Assembly: GCA_037349315.1 (NCBI GenBank)
Contig: JBAIAC010000001.1
Location: 3,782,001 to 3,846,000, forward strand
Length of the DNA stretch: 64,000 bases
Reading direction: 5' to 3'
From: Chelydra serpentina
Taxonomy: Eukaryota; Chordata; Testudines; Chelydridae
The translations under genes and the position numbers were made by a program. Each line of letters starts with the position of its first letter. The stretch's first letter is position 1. Under the pieces are notes generated by a model that worked only from the letters and a program-made list of their open reading frames with translations, was not told the DNA's origin and made no database searches. Positions 23,600-34,704 of the stretch are shown piece after piece.

Positions 23600-26500
23600 C
23601 TGATGAGAACATACAGAAGCGACTAGCATTTTGTCTTTCAAAGTAACATGTTTGTCTTTGGATCACATGGTAGTTGCCAACATCTTAAATCTAATGAGGA
23701 AAGGGATCTAAAGTAAAATTTATTTAAAACTTTCTGTGTTATGTGGAGGCATATAACATTACAAAATCTTTTGTTTTGGCTCTGAGACTGACAGAACAGA
23801 ATTGATAAATATAAAGAAAACAAACAGACGCAAGAGTTAATCCAAAGGCAGTAGGGATATTAACACTGTAGCAAGCTATGGTGAATTTCACATCATACCA
23901 TTAACAGGCTAAATCTTTTTTTCCCCATAAAATTATTTATTCTTTTTCCTGCAAAACGTGTTCCAACCAGCAAAACCAGGTACCATGGAAAACGGGAAAT
24001 AAAGCTACATGAAACAGGATCAAAAAATTAAAAACAAGCTAGGAAATGAAGCTACATTGTAATGTACCTGAAATCCAAAAAGTACTTTAAAAAAGAGCTG
24101 AGTCTAAAATAAAGAGGAGGTGGGGGGTGGGTTTGCAGGAAGGAATGTTGGCAAGTATTGATTCACATGCTTTAGCGATCCCATGCAGGTTCTTTTTAAA
24201 ACAGAAAAATAAATAAATAAATCAGAGTACTAATAAGCTGGCATGCCCAAATGTGACACACACATGAAAAACAAAGCTATTCTATTTCTAGAGATTCATA
24301 ACTAGACCACTGAAAAATAAAATAACTTTTTTAAAAGTATGATCAAAGCACTAAAGCAATCACTATACAAACATATTCAAGACTGAAAGCCTTTATGCAA
24401 AATATGCTGTAAAATGAAGGTTCTTGTATCATGTTTAGGGGTAAAAAGAGAAAATCTGAAACAAAACAACACACTTTATTGCAGGAAATGTACAGAGCAT
24501 TTATTGTAGAAATCCAGCTGTGCATTCTGGGTTTCAGTCTTGTTTAATACACACAGGGCTATCTACCTTGCAAATCAGCTTTCATCAATGCAACTTTGTC
24601 AGCAAAATAAAAAAAAAGCAAAATATATTAAATGTTAGTAAGCAATATTGAAATGGCAGCGAACACAGAAAAACATTCAGAGTAAAGTGCATGCTGCTGT
24701 TAAAGAGACAAAGAAATGCCATATAACACAAACAAATTAATGCTAATAGCCATAAATCTCTAGGCAAGCCAAAATGAGAAAGCAGTAATTTGCCAGTATT
24801 TTACTACAAATATAATGGTTAATTGAGCTGATGACATGTAATGAAGGAAAATTAAAAGTTTTTTTTCTTCTTCTTGGATAGATATGAATGCATTAGCAAA
24901 GTGTATGCATGGCTGCATCCTGACTAGTCATTTGTCATGTTCAGATACAGTGAATTCTACAATCATTAGCACATTATCCCTTCCCATTTTCCTCGCCTCT
25001 AGACTTTTCTGTGTGACTGGGAGAATTAAGATAGAAATATACATCATGAACCATATATTGCCTTGGATCAACATACACAGATCTCCCATTGGCATGCACT
25101 AATCAAGGAAATAATATGGTCCTAATCCTTATAAAACCCTTTTCAGCCATTTTGGAGACAGAGACATCCCCTTAAATCTTATTTTAAATTAAATCCCCCT
25201 GAAAGCTCCTAATGTGGAATTTTCTTATCTAATCTTATAAGAATCACTCATTTGGGGGTATTTAACAAGGCCCAAAATCTGTGAGATACTTAAGCATGTG
25301 CCCAGTTTAAAGCACATCAATGTGACTAGTCACATGCTTCAAGTTAGTCAAATGCTTAAGTACCTTGCTGAATTGGGACCCAAAAGATTGTCACAGGACT
25401 AGGTCTAGCAATAGAGTATACTACTGATCACAGTTTAGCCAAAAGTATTAATTAGCTCTGATATATTTAGCCTGTATACTAAAATCCTGGTATCTATCTG
25501 ATTAATCTGAAATTTTATGCAGCAGCTGGTGATCTGCATTCAGCAAATAAGGGACATCTAGGGCAGCCATTCCACTTTCTTAGCAGTTTTGAGTTCAAAA
25601 GTTTTTCTTTAAACATTTGGGCATTGCATCATTCTTTGTATAAATTTGGGTATTATAATGGTCGACAAGTCACTGACATGTTTTTTTTAAACCAGAATCT
25701 GCTACTTGGACACCTTACAAAAATGATGTGAAAATATCTGTAGGTGTTTAAATGCTATATATACATGCATTTATTTACACTTTAGTTATGTAATGTTAGA
25801 TCTCATCATCAAATTAAAATTAGAAAAAAGTCATGCGGAATTAAAGTAGAAAAACACAGACACCGAGGCAAAAAAAATAAAATAAAGTGACTGCTAAAAT
25901 GCATGAATGTAGAAGGAAATACTTTTTGCAACTTATGGAACAATTGCCTTAATGAGTTTTTGCTATTGCTCATATCATTCTGAGTGTTTATGGCTTTGCA
26001 GCTCTTGCATACTATGTGTAAATATTTCTCCAACAGAATTTGCTAAGAAACACAGATTGGTTACAACGATATGACTGGTTTTAAGTGTAAATAATATTTT
26101 TAAAAAATCATACTTCTTGACAGAATAAAGTATGTTTAACTGATGCTAGAAAATGTCAATAAATATTACCATTGGGTTCATAATTTTATGTACATATTAT
26201 AGATCTATTTTCATTTATTTAAGCTACTTAGTAAGATGCTATAATATGCAGCTTTGAGTACTTGTGGAATAAATATAATTTTGTTTCATCTTCGTTGCGG
26301 ACTTTTTAAAATGGATTGGATTTATTTCTTTGCATGGGTAATTAATTTTATATTTATAAAGTAAGGACATGGATTGGTTTGGGAGTTACACATTTAACAC
26401 AAAAGCTTCACATTATCTAGTGGTCTGTCTTGATGTCACGTTGAACCAGAAAGGTAACTCATATGTTACCTTATGTCACCACTGTCATTCTCCATGTGTG

Positions 26501-27455
26501 CTGACGAAAATATTAAACTTTTCTATGGGAGGCCCTGATCCCACTTCAACTGAAGTCTATGGAAAAATTATTGAATTCAACAGAGCAAGATCTGGCCCTA
26601 ATGACCAAACATAAAAGTGACCTTGCTTTCGGTTAATTATTCACAGGTCTATTTAACAATTTTTTATACTTCTAGCTTTGTAGTTTCTTGTCATTGAAGA
26701 TTTGTCAATAAAGAGGTCCCCACAAAGTTTAACTTGTATTCAAGAACCAAAACTACATGGAGTTCAGGCATTTGTTTTTGGCGGCAACCCTGAATTCCTG
26801 TGATCATTAAAATCTTGCCTTTCCTGTCCCGCCTGCCTACCTGTGAAAAGTATCACAAACCAGGCCATGATCCTGCAAACACTTATGCACATGTGTTACA
26901 TTAAACACAGAAGTAATTCCACAGAAATAAATAGGATTTCTCATGGTAGTAAAGTTAAGCATATACATATAAATGTTTTCAGGACAATAGCCTAATAAAT
27001 AGAAGCCCTGATCCTGCAGTTGATAGCGCAAGGGTGAACTGTGGCAATGGGTCTCTGAACAGACATAGCAGTATGTCACATGCTATCAATTGTAGGATGG
27101 GGGCCTAAGTGAGCATGTACAATTCCAATGCTCAGAATTTGGTCAAAAGTCTCATAATATTTGGCATTTTTCTTAAAGTCCCAACTCATAGAGTCACTTG
27201 ATTATATGATCATCTTAAAGTAAGTTACTATCTCTTATGATTAATGGAGAAAATCTGGCTCAGAAACCAGAAGGCAAATACAAATATTATGATTTTTAAG
27301 CCAATCTCATGATTTTGGGGTCCTGTCTCATAATCTTTGAATGCCTAGGGTTGGCAATATTGCTGTCTTATTACATAGGGGAGAACTTTAAGAAGTTGAC
27401 TGATCAAACACAAGCCACCAGTCTTCCTCAAAAGGAAAATAGATCATCTAAAAAT
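23600..27455. other. Intronic sequence without a recognised feature
   Basis: AT-rich, with decayed repeat phrases near 25261-25385, 26520-26600 and 26860-27110 (ATCCTGCAAACACTTATGC, AATAGGATTTCTCATGG). A repeat carrying CCAATCTCATGATTTTGGGG at 27300-27360 is echoed near 50935-51020. No coding evidence. Confidence 0.5.
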
Positions 27456-28147
27456 TAGAGATGTCAAATGATTAAAAACATTAAACATGATTAAATGTGA
27501 GATTAAAAAAATAATCGTGATTAATTGTGAGCTTAAAAAAATCACAATTAATCACAGTTTTAATCTAACTGTTAAACAATAATAGAATACCATTTATTTA
27601 AATATTTTTTGTTTTCTACATTTTCAAATATATTGATGTTATTTACAACATAGAATACAAAGTGTACAGAGCTCACTTTATATTATTATTTTTATTACAA
27701 ATATTCACACTATAAAAAAGGACAAAATAAATAGTATTTTTCAATTCTCCGCATATAGGTATTATAGTGCAATCTTTTTACCATGAAAATGCAACTTAAA
27801 ATGCAGATTTAAAAAAAAATAAGACTACACTCCAAAATAAAACAAGTCCACTCAGGCCTACTTCTTGTTCAGCCAATCGCTAAAACAAACACGTTTGTTT
27901 ACATTTACGTGCGATAATGCTGCCCACTTTTCATTTACAATGTCACCTGAAAGTAAGAACAGGCAATCACATGGCACTTTTTTAGCTGGTGTTGCAAGGT
28001 ATTTATGTGACAGATGTGCTAAACATTCCTATGCCCCTTCATGTTTCGGCCACTATTCCAGAGGACATGCTTCCATGCTGATGACAGTTCTGCTCGACAA
28101 TGATCCAAAGCAGTGCAGACTGACGCACATCCATTTTCATCATCTAA

Positions 28148-28433
28148 GGCTAGGTCTACACTAACCCCCCCTATCGAACTAAGATACGCAACTTCAGCTA
28201 CGTTAATAACGTAGCTGAAGTCGAAGTACTTTAGTTCGAACTTACCTGTGGTCCAGATGCGGCGCGCAGGCTCCCCCGTCGACTCTGCCTACTCCACTCG
28301 TCGAGCTGGATTACCAGCGTCGACGACAGAGCACTTCCTAGTTCGATTTATCGCGTCTTGACAAGACGCGATAAATCGAACCCAGAACATCGATCCCGCG
28401 CCTCCGACGCGACGGGTAAGTATAGACATACCC
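28148..28433. mobile_element. Harbinger-type MITE with strong internal hairpins, copy 2
   Basis: The same element as 18759-19055 in opposite orientation, inserted within the hAT foldback. The left flank is TAA (28145-28147) and the right flank TTA (28434-28436), so the 3-bp duplication is either mutated or of the TWA type. Both hairpins are kept: 20-bp perfect arms around a single A (about 28342-28382), and 15-bp perfect arms ACTTCAGCTACGTTA near 28190-28220. Confidence 0.88.
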
Positions 28434-28436
28434 TTA

Positions 28437-28793
28437 ATCAGATGCCACCAACAGAAGTTTGATTTTCTTTTTTGGTGGTTCAGATTCTGTAGTTTCCGAA
28501 TTGAAGTCTTCCTCTTTTAAGACTTCTGCCAGCATATTCCACACCTCGCCCCTCTCATATTTTGGAAGGCACTTCAGATTCTTAAACTTTGGGCTGAGTG
28601 CTGTAGCTATCTTTAGAAATCTCACATTGGTACCTTCTTTACGTTTTGTCAAATCTGCAGTGAAAGTGTTCTTAAATTGAACAACATGTGCTGGATCATC
28701 ATTCGAGACTGCCATAACACGAAATATATGGCAGAATGTGGGTAAAACCACAGAGCAGGAGACATACAATTTCCCCCCCCCCCCGCCCCACAT
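28437..28793 (-). pseudogene. hAT transposase fragment (partial)
   Basis: Minus-strand reading gives a run of about 110 residues including TFCHIFRVMAVSNDDPAHVV, FKNTFTADLTKRKEGTNVRF, LKIATALSPKFKNLKCLP and SEPPKKKIKLLLVASD. This is the part of a hAT transposase just ahead of the C-terminal dimerisation region; ATALSPKFKNL corresponds to the usual ALDPRFK block. The reading is cut by the MITE at 28433, beyond which the left arm carries the continuation in decayed form. The N-terminal zinc finger and catalytic parts are absent. A poly-C run at about 28772-28785 borders it. Not functional. Confidence 0.8.
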
Positions 28794-29790
28794 CCCAAGA
28801 ATTCAGTCACAAATTTAATTAACACATTATTTTTTAAATGAGCATCATCAGCATGGAAGCATGTGCTCTAGAATGGTGGCCAAAGCATGAAAGGGCAAGC
28901 AAATGCTTAGCATATCTGGCAGGTAAATACCTTGCAATATCAGCTACAGAAGTGCCATGCAGCAGTGCCTGTTCTCCCTTTCAGATGACATTGTAAATAA
29001 GAATCAGGCAGCATTTACAGGAGATAATGCTTTTTTGTCTTAGTGATTGGCTGAACAAGAAGTAGGACTGAGTGGACTTGTAGGCACTAAAGTTTTACAT
29101 TGATTTGTTTTTGAGTGCAGTTCTATAACAAAAAAAATCTAAATTTGTAAGTTACATTTTTATGATAAAGAGATTGCATTACAGTACTTATATAAGGTGA
29201 ATTGAAAATTACTACTTTAAAATCATTTTTATAGTGCAAATATTCATATTAAAATAATAATATAAAGTGAGCACTCTACACTTTGTATTCTGTGTTGTAA
29301 TTGAAATCAATATATTTGAAAATGTAGAAAAACATCCAAAATATGTATAATACATTTCATTTGATATTTTATTATTGTTTAACAGTGCGATTAACACTAT
29401 GATTAATCACAATAATTTTTTTAAATTGAGTTAATTTGTTTTGAGTTAATCACTTGAGTTAACTGCAATTAATTGACAGCCCTATTAAAAATGCTATTGA
29501 CACTACATGTTTAGATTGGACTATATTTTATTACCTGCATATGGATAAGAGCTCGCTATTAATACTTATGTGTAGGTAAGTAAACGTAGTCTACTCCTGT
29601 CTGATTATCTCTCATTTTATATGACAATAAAGTAGGTTAAATAATCAGGGCTGTTTTCATTATTCTGATGACTTCTTTACCAAGGGTTCATCTCTTTTAT
29701 ACAGTCTAAGTACATAAACGAGTGGTTAGGGTTATTTTAGTTTAAGAATGAGTCTGAAGGAATGGTAGGAATGTCAGTCCCAGGATATTA

Positions 29791-29983
29791 GAGAGATAAG
29801 GGGAGTAAGGTAATATGTTTTATTGGACCAACTTCTGTTGGTGAGACAGACAAGCTTTTGAGCCACACACAGCTCTTCTTTCCTTTCCCAGACCCATAGA
29901 AGACCTGTGTGGCTCAAAAGCTTGTCTCTATTACCAACAGAAGTTGGCCCAATAAAACATATTATCTCCCCCACCTTGTCTCT
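29791..29983. mobile_element. Palindromic MITE, about 190 bp
   Basis: The two halves are inverted copies: TATGTTTTATTGGACCAACT then CTTCTGTTGGTGAGACAG on the left, CTTGTCTCTATTACCAACAG then AAGTTGGCCCAATAAAACAT on the right, with outer ends GAGATAAGG and CCTTGTCTC. The loop is near 29860-29890. Non-coding; probably a Tc1/mariner-like or related MITE widespread in amniotes. The target duplication is not clear. Confidence 0.75.
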
Positions 29984-32431
29984 GTGAAGGAATGGAATAG
30001 ATGGTAATCAATGAGTGTTTAGTTGTCTATATGGTGACTCTAGCAAAATCATATTTAAGGATTTTATTTTCTTACATTCTTTTTCTTATTTTTATTCTTT
30101 TAAAATATATTTTTGCATGCTGCATTATTTCTAGTACATATTAAATTAAAATTAATATGTATTTTATTCATGAGATTTTCTGTGGTGCTTATCAATGTCT
30201 TTATTGCATCCATCACACACGTACTAACACTGTTGCCAACTCTGTCAATATTATAAGGAGTCTCCTGATTTTAAGCTACTCATGATGCTATTAATGGCCC
30301 AATCTTGCTAGCTTGCGTTTGTCTGGATCTAAAGCCCTTTGTAATTATGAAGAGACTCCCATTGACTTTAATGAGCTTTGGATCAAGCCCATTAACCAAA
30401 ACCATCACTGAAGGTAAAATTGACTTCCTGTTGATTCCTATGGGAATTCTCCATGAGGACACAGGATAGGATGGCCCTGTAAGGGAGGTGGGCTCAGCCC
30501 CACCCATGACTAATTAAGCTGATTTTCAGGGGATGGGTTTGAGACCACGGATCAGATAACAGCCTGAAGGTAACCTGGTCCTCAGATAAAAGACCAGCAA
30601 GCATCACAGTTAGGGAGAGAACTGAGAGGAGTAAGTAGGAGGCCCAGGACTAGGGGAAAGTACCTAGAAGGGGGATTTCTACTAGCTTGGTGGGTGAACT
30701 GGGCCTCAATTCACAAGAGCTTTTAAGCACCTAGAAAATCACTGGGATTCACAAAGCCTGAGTGCAGTGCCCCAGCTCCCTGTACAACAAACAGGGAAAG
30801 ACAGTTGCTTTCAAATGGGATTCCCAAAAGCCAGCATGCTAGGAAGCTCCTTACCTAAGAGAACTAATAGGAGATGCCAAACTGTGGGGTGTGTGCTATA
30901 AGACTCACCCATCTCTCAGAGATAGGTGCTTAAGTCCAGGCTGCAGGAAGGTGTTTCCCTCTACTTGGGAGTGTCAGCTGCAAACCCTCTCCGGGTGCTA
31001 GGCACGTATAATATTTTAGCAAGAAGCCAGAAGAAGAACCTCCCTTATAACTTTGAGGCTAGTGGATAGGATACTCACCTGGTAGACCCCCTCTCCATCT
31101 GAGTGGGAAAAGGGATTTGAACTGAGATCTGCCATCTCTCAGGTGAGTGCCCCAACAGCTGGGCTAGGGGATAATCTGATGTGGAAAGGGGGGCTCTCTC
31201 ATTCTCTCCTGTTGAAGCTGTTCCACTTTGTATCAATAATTTTAAAAGGTCATCGGAGCAGGGAACTTAGATCCTGGATCTCCCAGGGGAGTGTGCAAAC
31301 CCCCGTGATACAGAGTCATTCTCATACTTGTTCTCTCTCTCTCGCTCTGGCCCAATGTTGAAGCTATGTCAGTGTAGATAAATAGTGAGAGATTCACTCG
31401 GCCAGAGAGAGAAAGAATGAATTAAGCTTAAACAGTTAATGAAAAAACCCAAACATTTTCTTGATCTGAAAGTCACTGAAAGAATATTAACATGGAACAC
31501 CACAATGCTATTTTTGTAGTCGCTTTTCAAAGCAGAATAGTACTTTAGTGAAAGTAATGTACTGGAAGACAGTTGCTATATTCAGAATGATGTGAATAAA
31601 GTGTATATAGGGACAGAGAATTGATTTAAACTAATATATAAGAGTGAAAACTATGTGGAATGAAGCTACTGTAGGAATTAGAAATAGACCCAAGCCAAAC
31701 CCGTAAACATGAACACCCTAGTGCTATGGACTCCTTGAAATCAAGATCCACATTTTATAGCTGGAGCCCATCTGCCCTCATAACCAAAACTGTAATCATC
31801 CAGGGCAAACTCCTTGCTTTCATATTCAAATCAATCTTTTGGGGCCTAATTCGGTCCTAACTTGCATCCCACACTATTCCACTGCAGCCACTAAAGCCAT
31901 ACAGCGTGTGACAGAGCACAGTTTGGCCTTATTAACGTCAATGGATAGGAAGATTTACAACCAAAAACTCATAATCTAAGCAGGTAGCATAATACAGGGC
32001 AGACACTGGGAGACTGCTTATACATTAGCTAATGTCTGAGTACTATATATAAGCTAATTGTTACTGTTACCATGATTAAATAAAATATGCCACAAACAAA
32101 CAAACAACATGAAAACCAGCTTGTCACTAAAGAAGAGCAGAATCTACAGATTATATTCAAGAGGTAAATTAATGTTCTCAGGTTAGTTTGTGCTGTGTTG
32201 AGTAGGTATACATTTCTCCCTCAGGGGCATCTACCCTCATTAATAGTGTACACAAGTTATATTAAAACTGAGGCACAATGCTAATTACACAGGTAAAATA
32301 TAAACCCATCATATAGACAGTACAAATAAACAGGGCTCAGCAGGATGGGTCTAACACTTGCACAATGAGATATAAGAATATCTGCTTTATATTGGAAGTA
32401 CGTATGATGAAACTATTATGATGTTCAGTAC
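29984..32431. other. Intronic sequence with unclassified old repeats
   Basis: 30240-30290 carries GCCAACTCTG then TCTCCTGATTTTAAG, an inverse echo of the repeat at 27300-27360. 30690-31380 looks like a decayed DNA transposon (GGGCCTCAATTCACAAGAGC, GATAGGTGCTTAAGTCCAGG, GAGTGCCCCAACAGCTGGGC), but no ends could be fixed. 31420-32431 holds nothing that I recognise. Confidence 0.4.
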
Positions 32432-32605
32432 CTTCACATCCTCTTTCTATTTGCCCATTGCAAAACAGGGCATCCGAGATCAGATCGGGCAGACGTCCAT
32501 TTAAATCAACTGATGCAAGGCAACCTTGAAATCCCTCCTTTGCATGCACCAGTTTTGGTAAGGATTTATACATTTCTTTGGCCACTCCTCCAATATACAA
32601 ATCAC
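32432..32605 (-). CDS. NRXN1: NRXN1 exon: C-terminal part of LNS5
   Basis: A 174-bp exon, phase 1 in and 1 out, between the acceptor CTGTTTAACAG and the donor GTACTG. It reads [58 protein letters not shown]. This is the end of the fifth laminin-neurexin-sex-hormone-binding globulin (LNS) domain; GFQGCL and the closing [10 protein letters not shown] supply the conserved cysteines. NRXN3 has a clearly different sequence here (MAGLAQG, NDALHRSG), so the paralogue call is firm. One difference from mammalian NRXN1 as I recall it: KEMYKS for KETYKS. The reading frame is intact. Confidence 0.97.
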
Positions 32606-33309
32606 CTGTTAAACAGAAGTAAATATTAGTCATAGAAAAGAGAGCTAGAAGGTCTTTTGGTTTGCTTAAATATCTGGCCTTTTCTTTCTAAATGACATAT
32701 TTTGTGGGGAGACGCCATCACTATGGTGTTCTGAGAGCTTTGGGATGCTGAAACTTGCTCCCACTTTGGTCCAAAATAGCCTGATTTTGGTGATCTTCCA
32801 AGCATGTTGCAAAAGACACATGTGTGACTGGGGAGCTTGGAGAGGGTGAAAGGTATGCTTCCAACAATAATGAAGGGGTGGAAAGGAGCGTTTTTGTAAG
32901 AGGCTGACTTCCAGAATTCCCAACTGAATAATTTTAATGCTGTGGGGTTTTTACTTTATTTTTTTTCCAGTACCAGTTATGTTTTAAGGGTCCCTAGACT
33001 CTTTTATAGCCATCTTTTAAAATCAAAATAAAGAAAACAAGCATACGTTGCTGGTCTGATGTTACCTTAATGTTAATGAATTTTTACACTTTCTGATATC
33101 GCAATGAAAGATACAACAGGATGCAATATTTGTCTGTTTCAAGTGGCTACATGTACAATAACACCATATTATACGATTATTATGTATTCTGTGCCATAGG
33201 ATAAGTAGAATAAGACAGGTCATTGGTCCCAACAAGCTTATACCCCAATACTATTCACTGTTTTATAATTAGTTAATAAAACCCTCAGGTACTTACATGA
33301 CCTCATAAC

Positions 33310-33581
33310 CATAGTATCTGAGCACCTCACGATTTTTAATGTATTTATCCTCACAACACCCCTGTGAGGTAGGGAAGTCCCATTTTACAGATGAGGAACA
33401 TAGGCCCAGATCCTCAAAATTATTTAGGTTCCTAACTACCATTGATTTCAATGGGACTTAGGATCCTAAATACCTTTTAGTATCTGGCCTAATGTCACAC
33501 AGGAAGTCTGTGATAGAACATGGAACTCAATTTGGGTCTCCAGAATCCTAGGTTAGTACCTTAACTACTGTACAATACTTC
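33310..33581 (-). repeat. MIR/L2-like repeat, antisense, interrupted
   Basis: CTCACAACACCCCTGTGAGG, then CCCATTTTACAGATGAGGAA, and later AATGTCACACAGGAAGTCTG and ATGGAACTCAATTTGGGTCT are the hallmark phrases of an antisense MIR-type SINE. The middle is displaced by the short palindromic repeat at 33404-33487, and the right side is cut by the LTR at 33582. Confidence 0.75.
33404..33487. repeat. Short palindromic repeat (CCAGATCCTCAAAA type), copy 2
   Basis: CCCAGATCCTCAAAATTATT with the inverse AAATACCTTTTAGTATCTGG, and a core ACCATTGATTTCAATGGGAC. It sits inside the MIR-like repeat, splitting the text that normally runs on from the ATGAGGAA phrase, so it inserted after that SINE. Confidence 0.7.
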
Positions 33582-34572
33582 TGTGACACTCTATACCTTT
33601 GGGGAGCACCCTGTAACCCACCCATTCCTCATCTATATATAATTGTGATATTGCATATAAAGCTTGCCATGTGAGGTATCAATGGAAAGGTTATGATCAG
33701 CTGAAACCCATTGTTCCATCTAAATATGTGTATCATTAATGCATATAAAATTATAAGAATTGTGTTGTATGGTTTTCAGTAAAATACACTGTGGGTTTGG
33801 GAAGTGCCCAGATACTAGCTCTCCAGAGACAACAACAAAGGAAGTAACCAATGGCCGGGTGGGTGCTGAACAGACATCACCAGCCATGTCCAGCAGAGGA
33901 GTTGCAATTCAATGACTCACTCACAGGAGACACACTGACGGTATTTCTTCACCTTGGAATCAGCAAAGCCCACCAGACATGCCTGGATGTGTGTTCTCCA
34001 AGCACATGGACTAAGAGTATAAAAAAGAACACAGTGGCCCCATGTTTGTCCTTTTCTCCTCCCCCCTCCTACGCTGCAAGCAACAAGAACACTCAGAAGA
34101 CTGAAGACTCCAACAGTGGAGACTGGCCAAGGTTTCAAAGGTGAAACCTGTGTATTATGAACTGTAACATCCAGTGAGGTGAGAAAACTGCTTGATATAA
34201 ATACTGCCTTGTGTCTTACAGGTTTAGGATTTAGATTGTGCGCTTATTTTGTTTTCTTTGGTAACTATCTCCGGATGTTTGCCTATCACTTATAATCACT
34301 TAAAATCTATCTTTTGTAACCAATAAACTTGTTTATCTCTACCTGTGAGTTTGCCTGAAAAACCTGGTCAATTTGCTCAGGTTTACAAAGGCTGGTGTAT
34401 ATCCACTTTCCATTGATGATGTGGTGAACCAATTAGTACACTTGCATTGCTCAAGAAAGGGTCTTGCGCAGTGCAAGATGGTATGTTCCTGATGTACAAA
34501 GCTGGGAGCTGGAGGGATTTGGCTGGTGCCTTTCTCTGTGTGATTTCATGAGTGGCTCTGCGAGCATTCACA
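33582..34572 (+). mobile_element. Solo LTR of a retrovirus-like element, about 990 bp
   Basis: Begins TGTGACACTC and ends GCATTCACA, giving TGTGA/TCACA inverted termini. Flanking CTTC and CTTT could be a 4-bp target duplication with one change. Internal order fits U3-R-U5 in plus orientation: a TATAAAA box near 34018 and an AATAAA signal near 34322. No internal coding region or second LTR is adjacent, so it is a solo LTR left by recombination. The family is not certain; an endogenous-retrovirus type is likely. No open protein is present. Confidence 0.65.
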
Positions 34573-34704
34573 CTTTAGAGCTTACAAGTAGAAGCATGGA
34601 GGGGGATACAAATGGTTAGCATATCTTGCATGAAAATACCTTGCAACACCAGCTACAACAGTGCCATGTGAATGCCTGTTCTCAGTTTCAGGTGACATTG
34701 TAAA

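Larger units (their letters stand above)
27456..29484. mobile_element. hAT foldback element with long inverted arms and duplicated transposase ends
   Basis: The ends TAGAGATGTCAA and TTGACAGCCCTA are inverted. Flanks are CTAAAAAT (27448-27455) and TTAAAAAT (29485-29492), an 8-bp duplication with one mismatch. Each arm is roughly 650-700 bp; for example TACTTCTTGTTCAGCCAATCG near 27860 pairs with CGATTGGCTGAACAAGAAGTA-like text near 29043-29063. Both arms hold decayed versions of a hAT transposase C-terminus (reading WWPKHE... to ...LSDWLNKK on the plus strand of the right arm), and a central block codes for more transposase on the minus strand. A Harbinger-type MITE interrupts it at 28148-28433. 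It looks like an inverted duplication of the 3' end of an autonomous hAT element. Confidence 0.82.
23600..32431 (-). other. NRXN1: NRXN1 intron between LNS5 end and EGF-C
   Basis: An 8.8-kb intron bounded by GT (after 32432) and AG (before 23599) on the minus strand. It contains the hAT foldback element, a Harbinger-type MITE and a palindromic MITE, listed separately. In other vertebrates an alternatively used segment (SS6) has been described at or near this LNS5-EGF junction; I did not find a convincing extra exon, and cannot exclude one. Confidence 0.85.

Noticed and set aside
33851..34144. 97-codon frame on the plus strand
   Set aside because: It lies inside the solo LTR and has no protein features.
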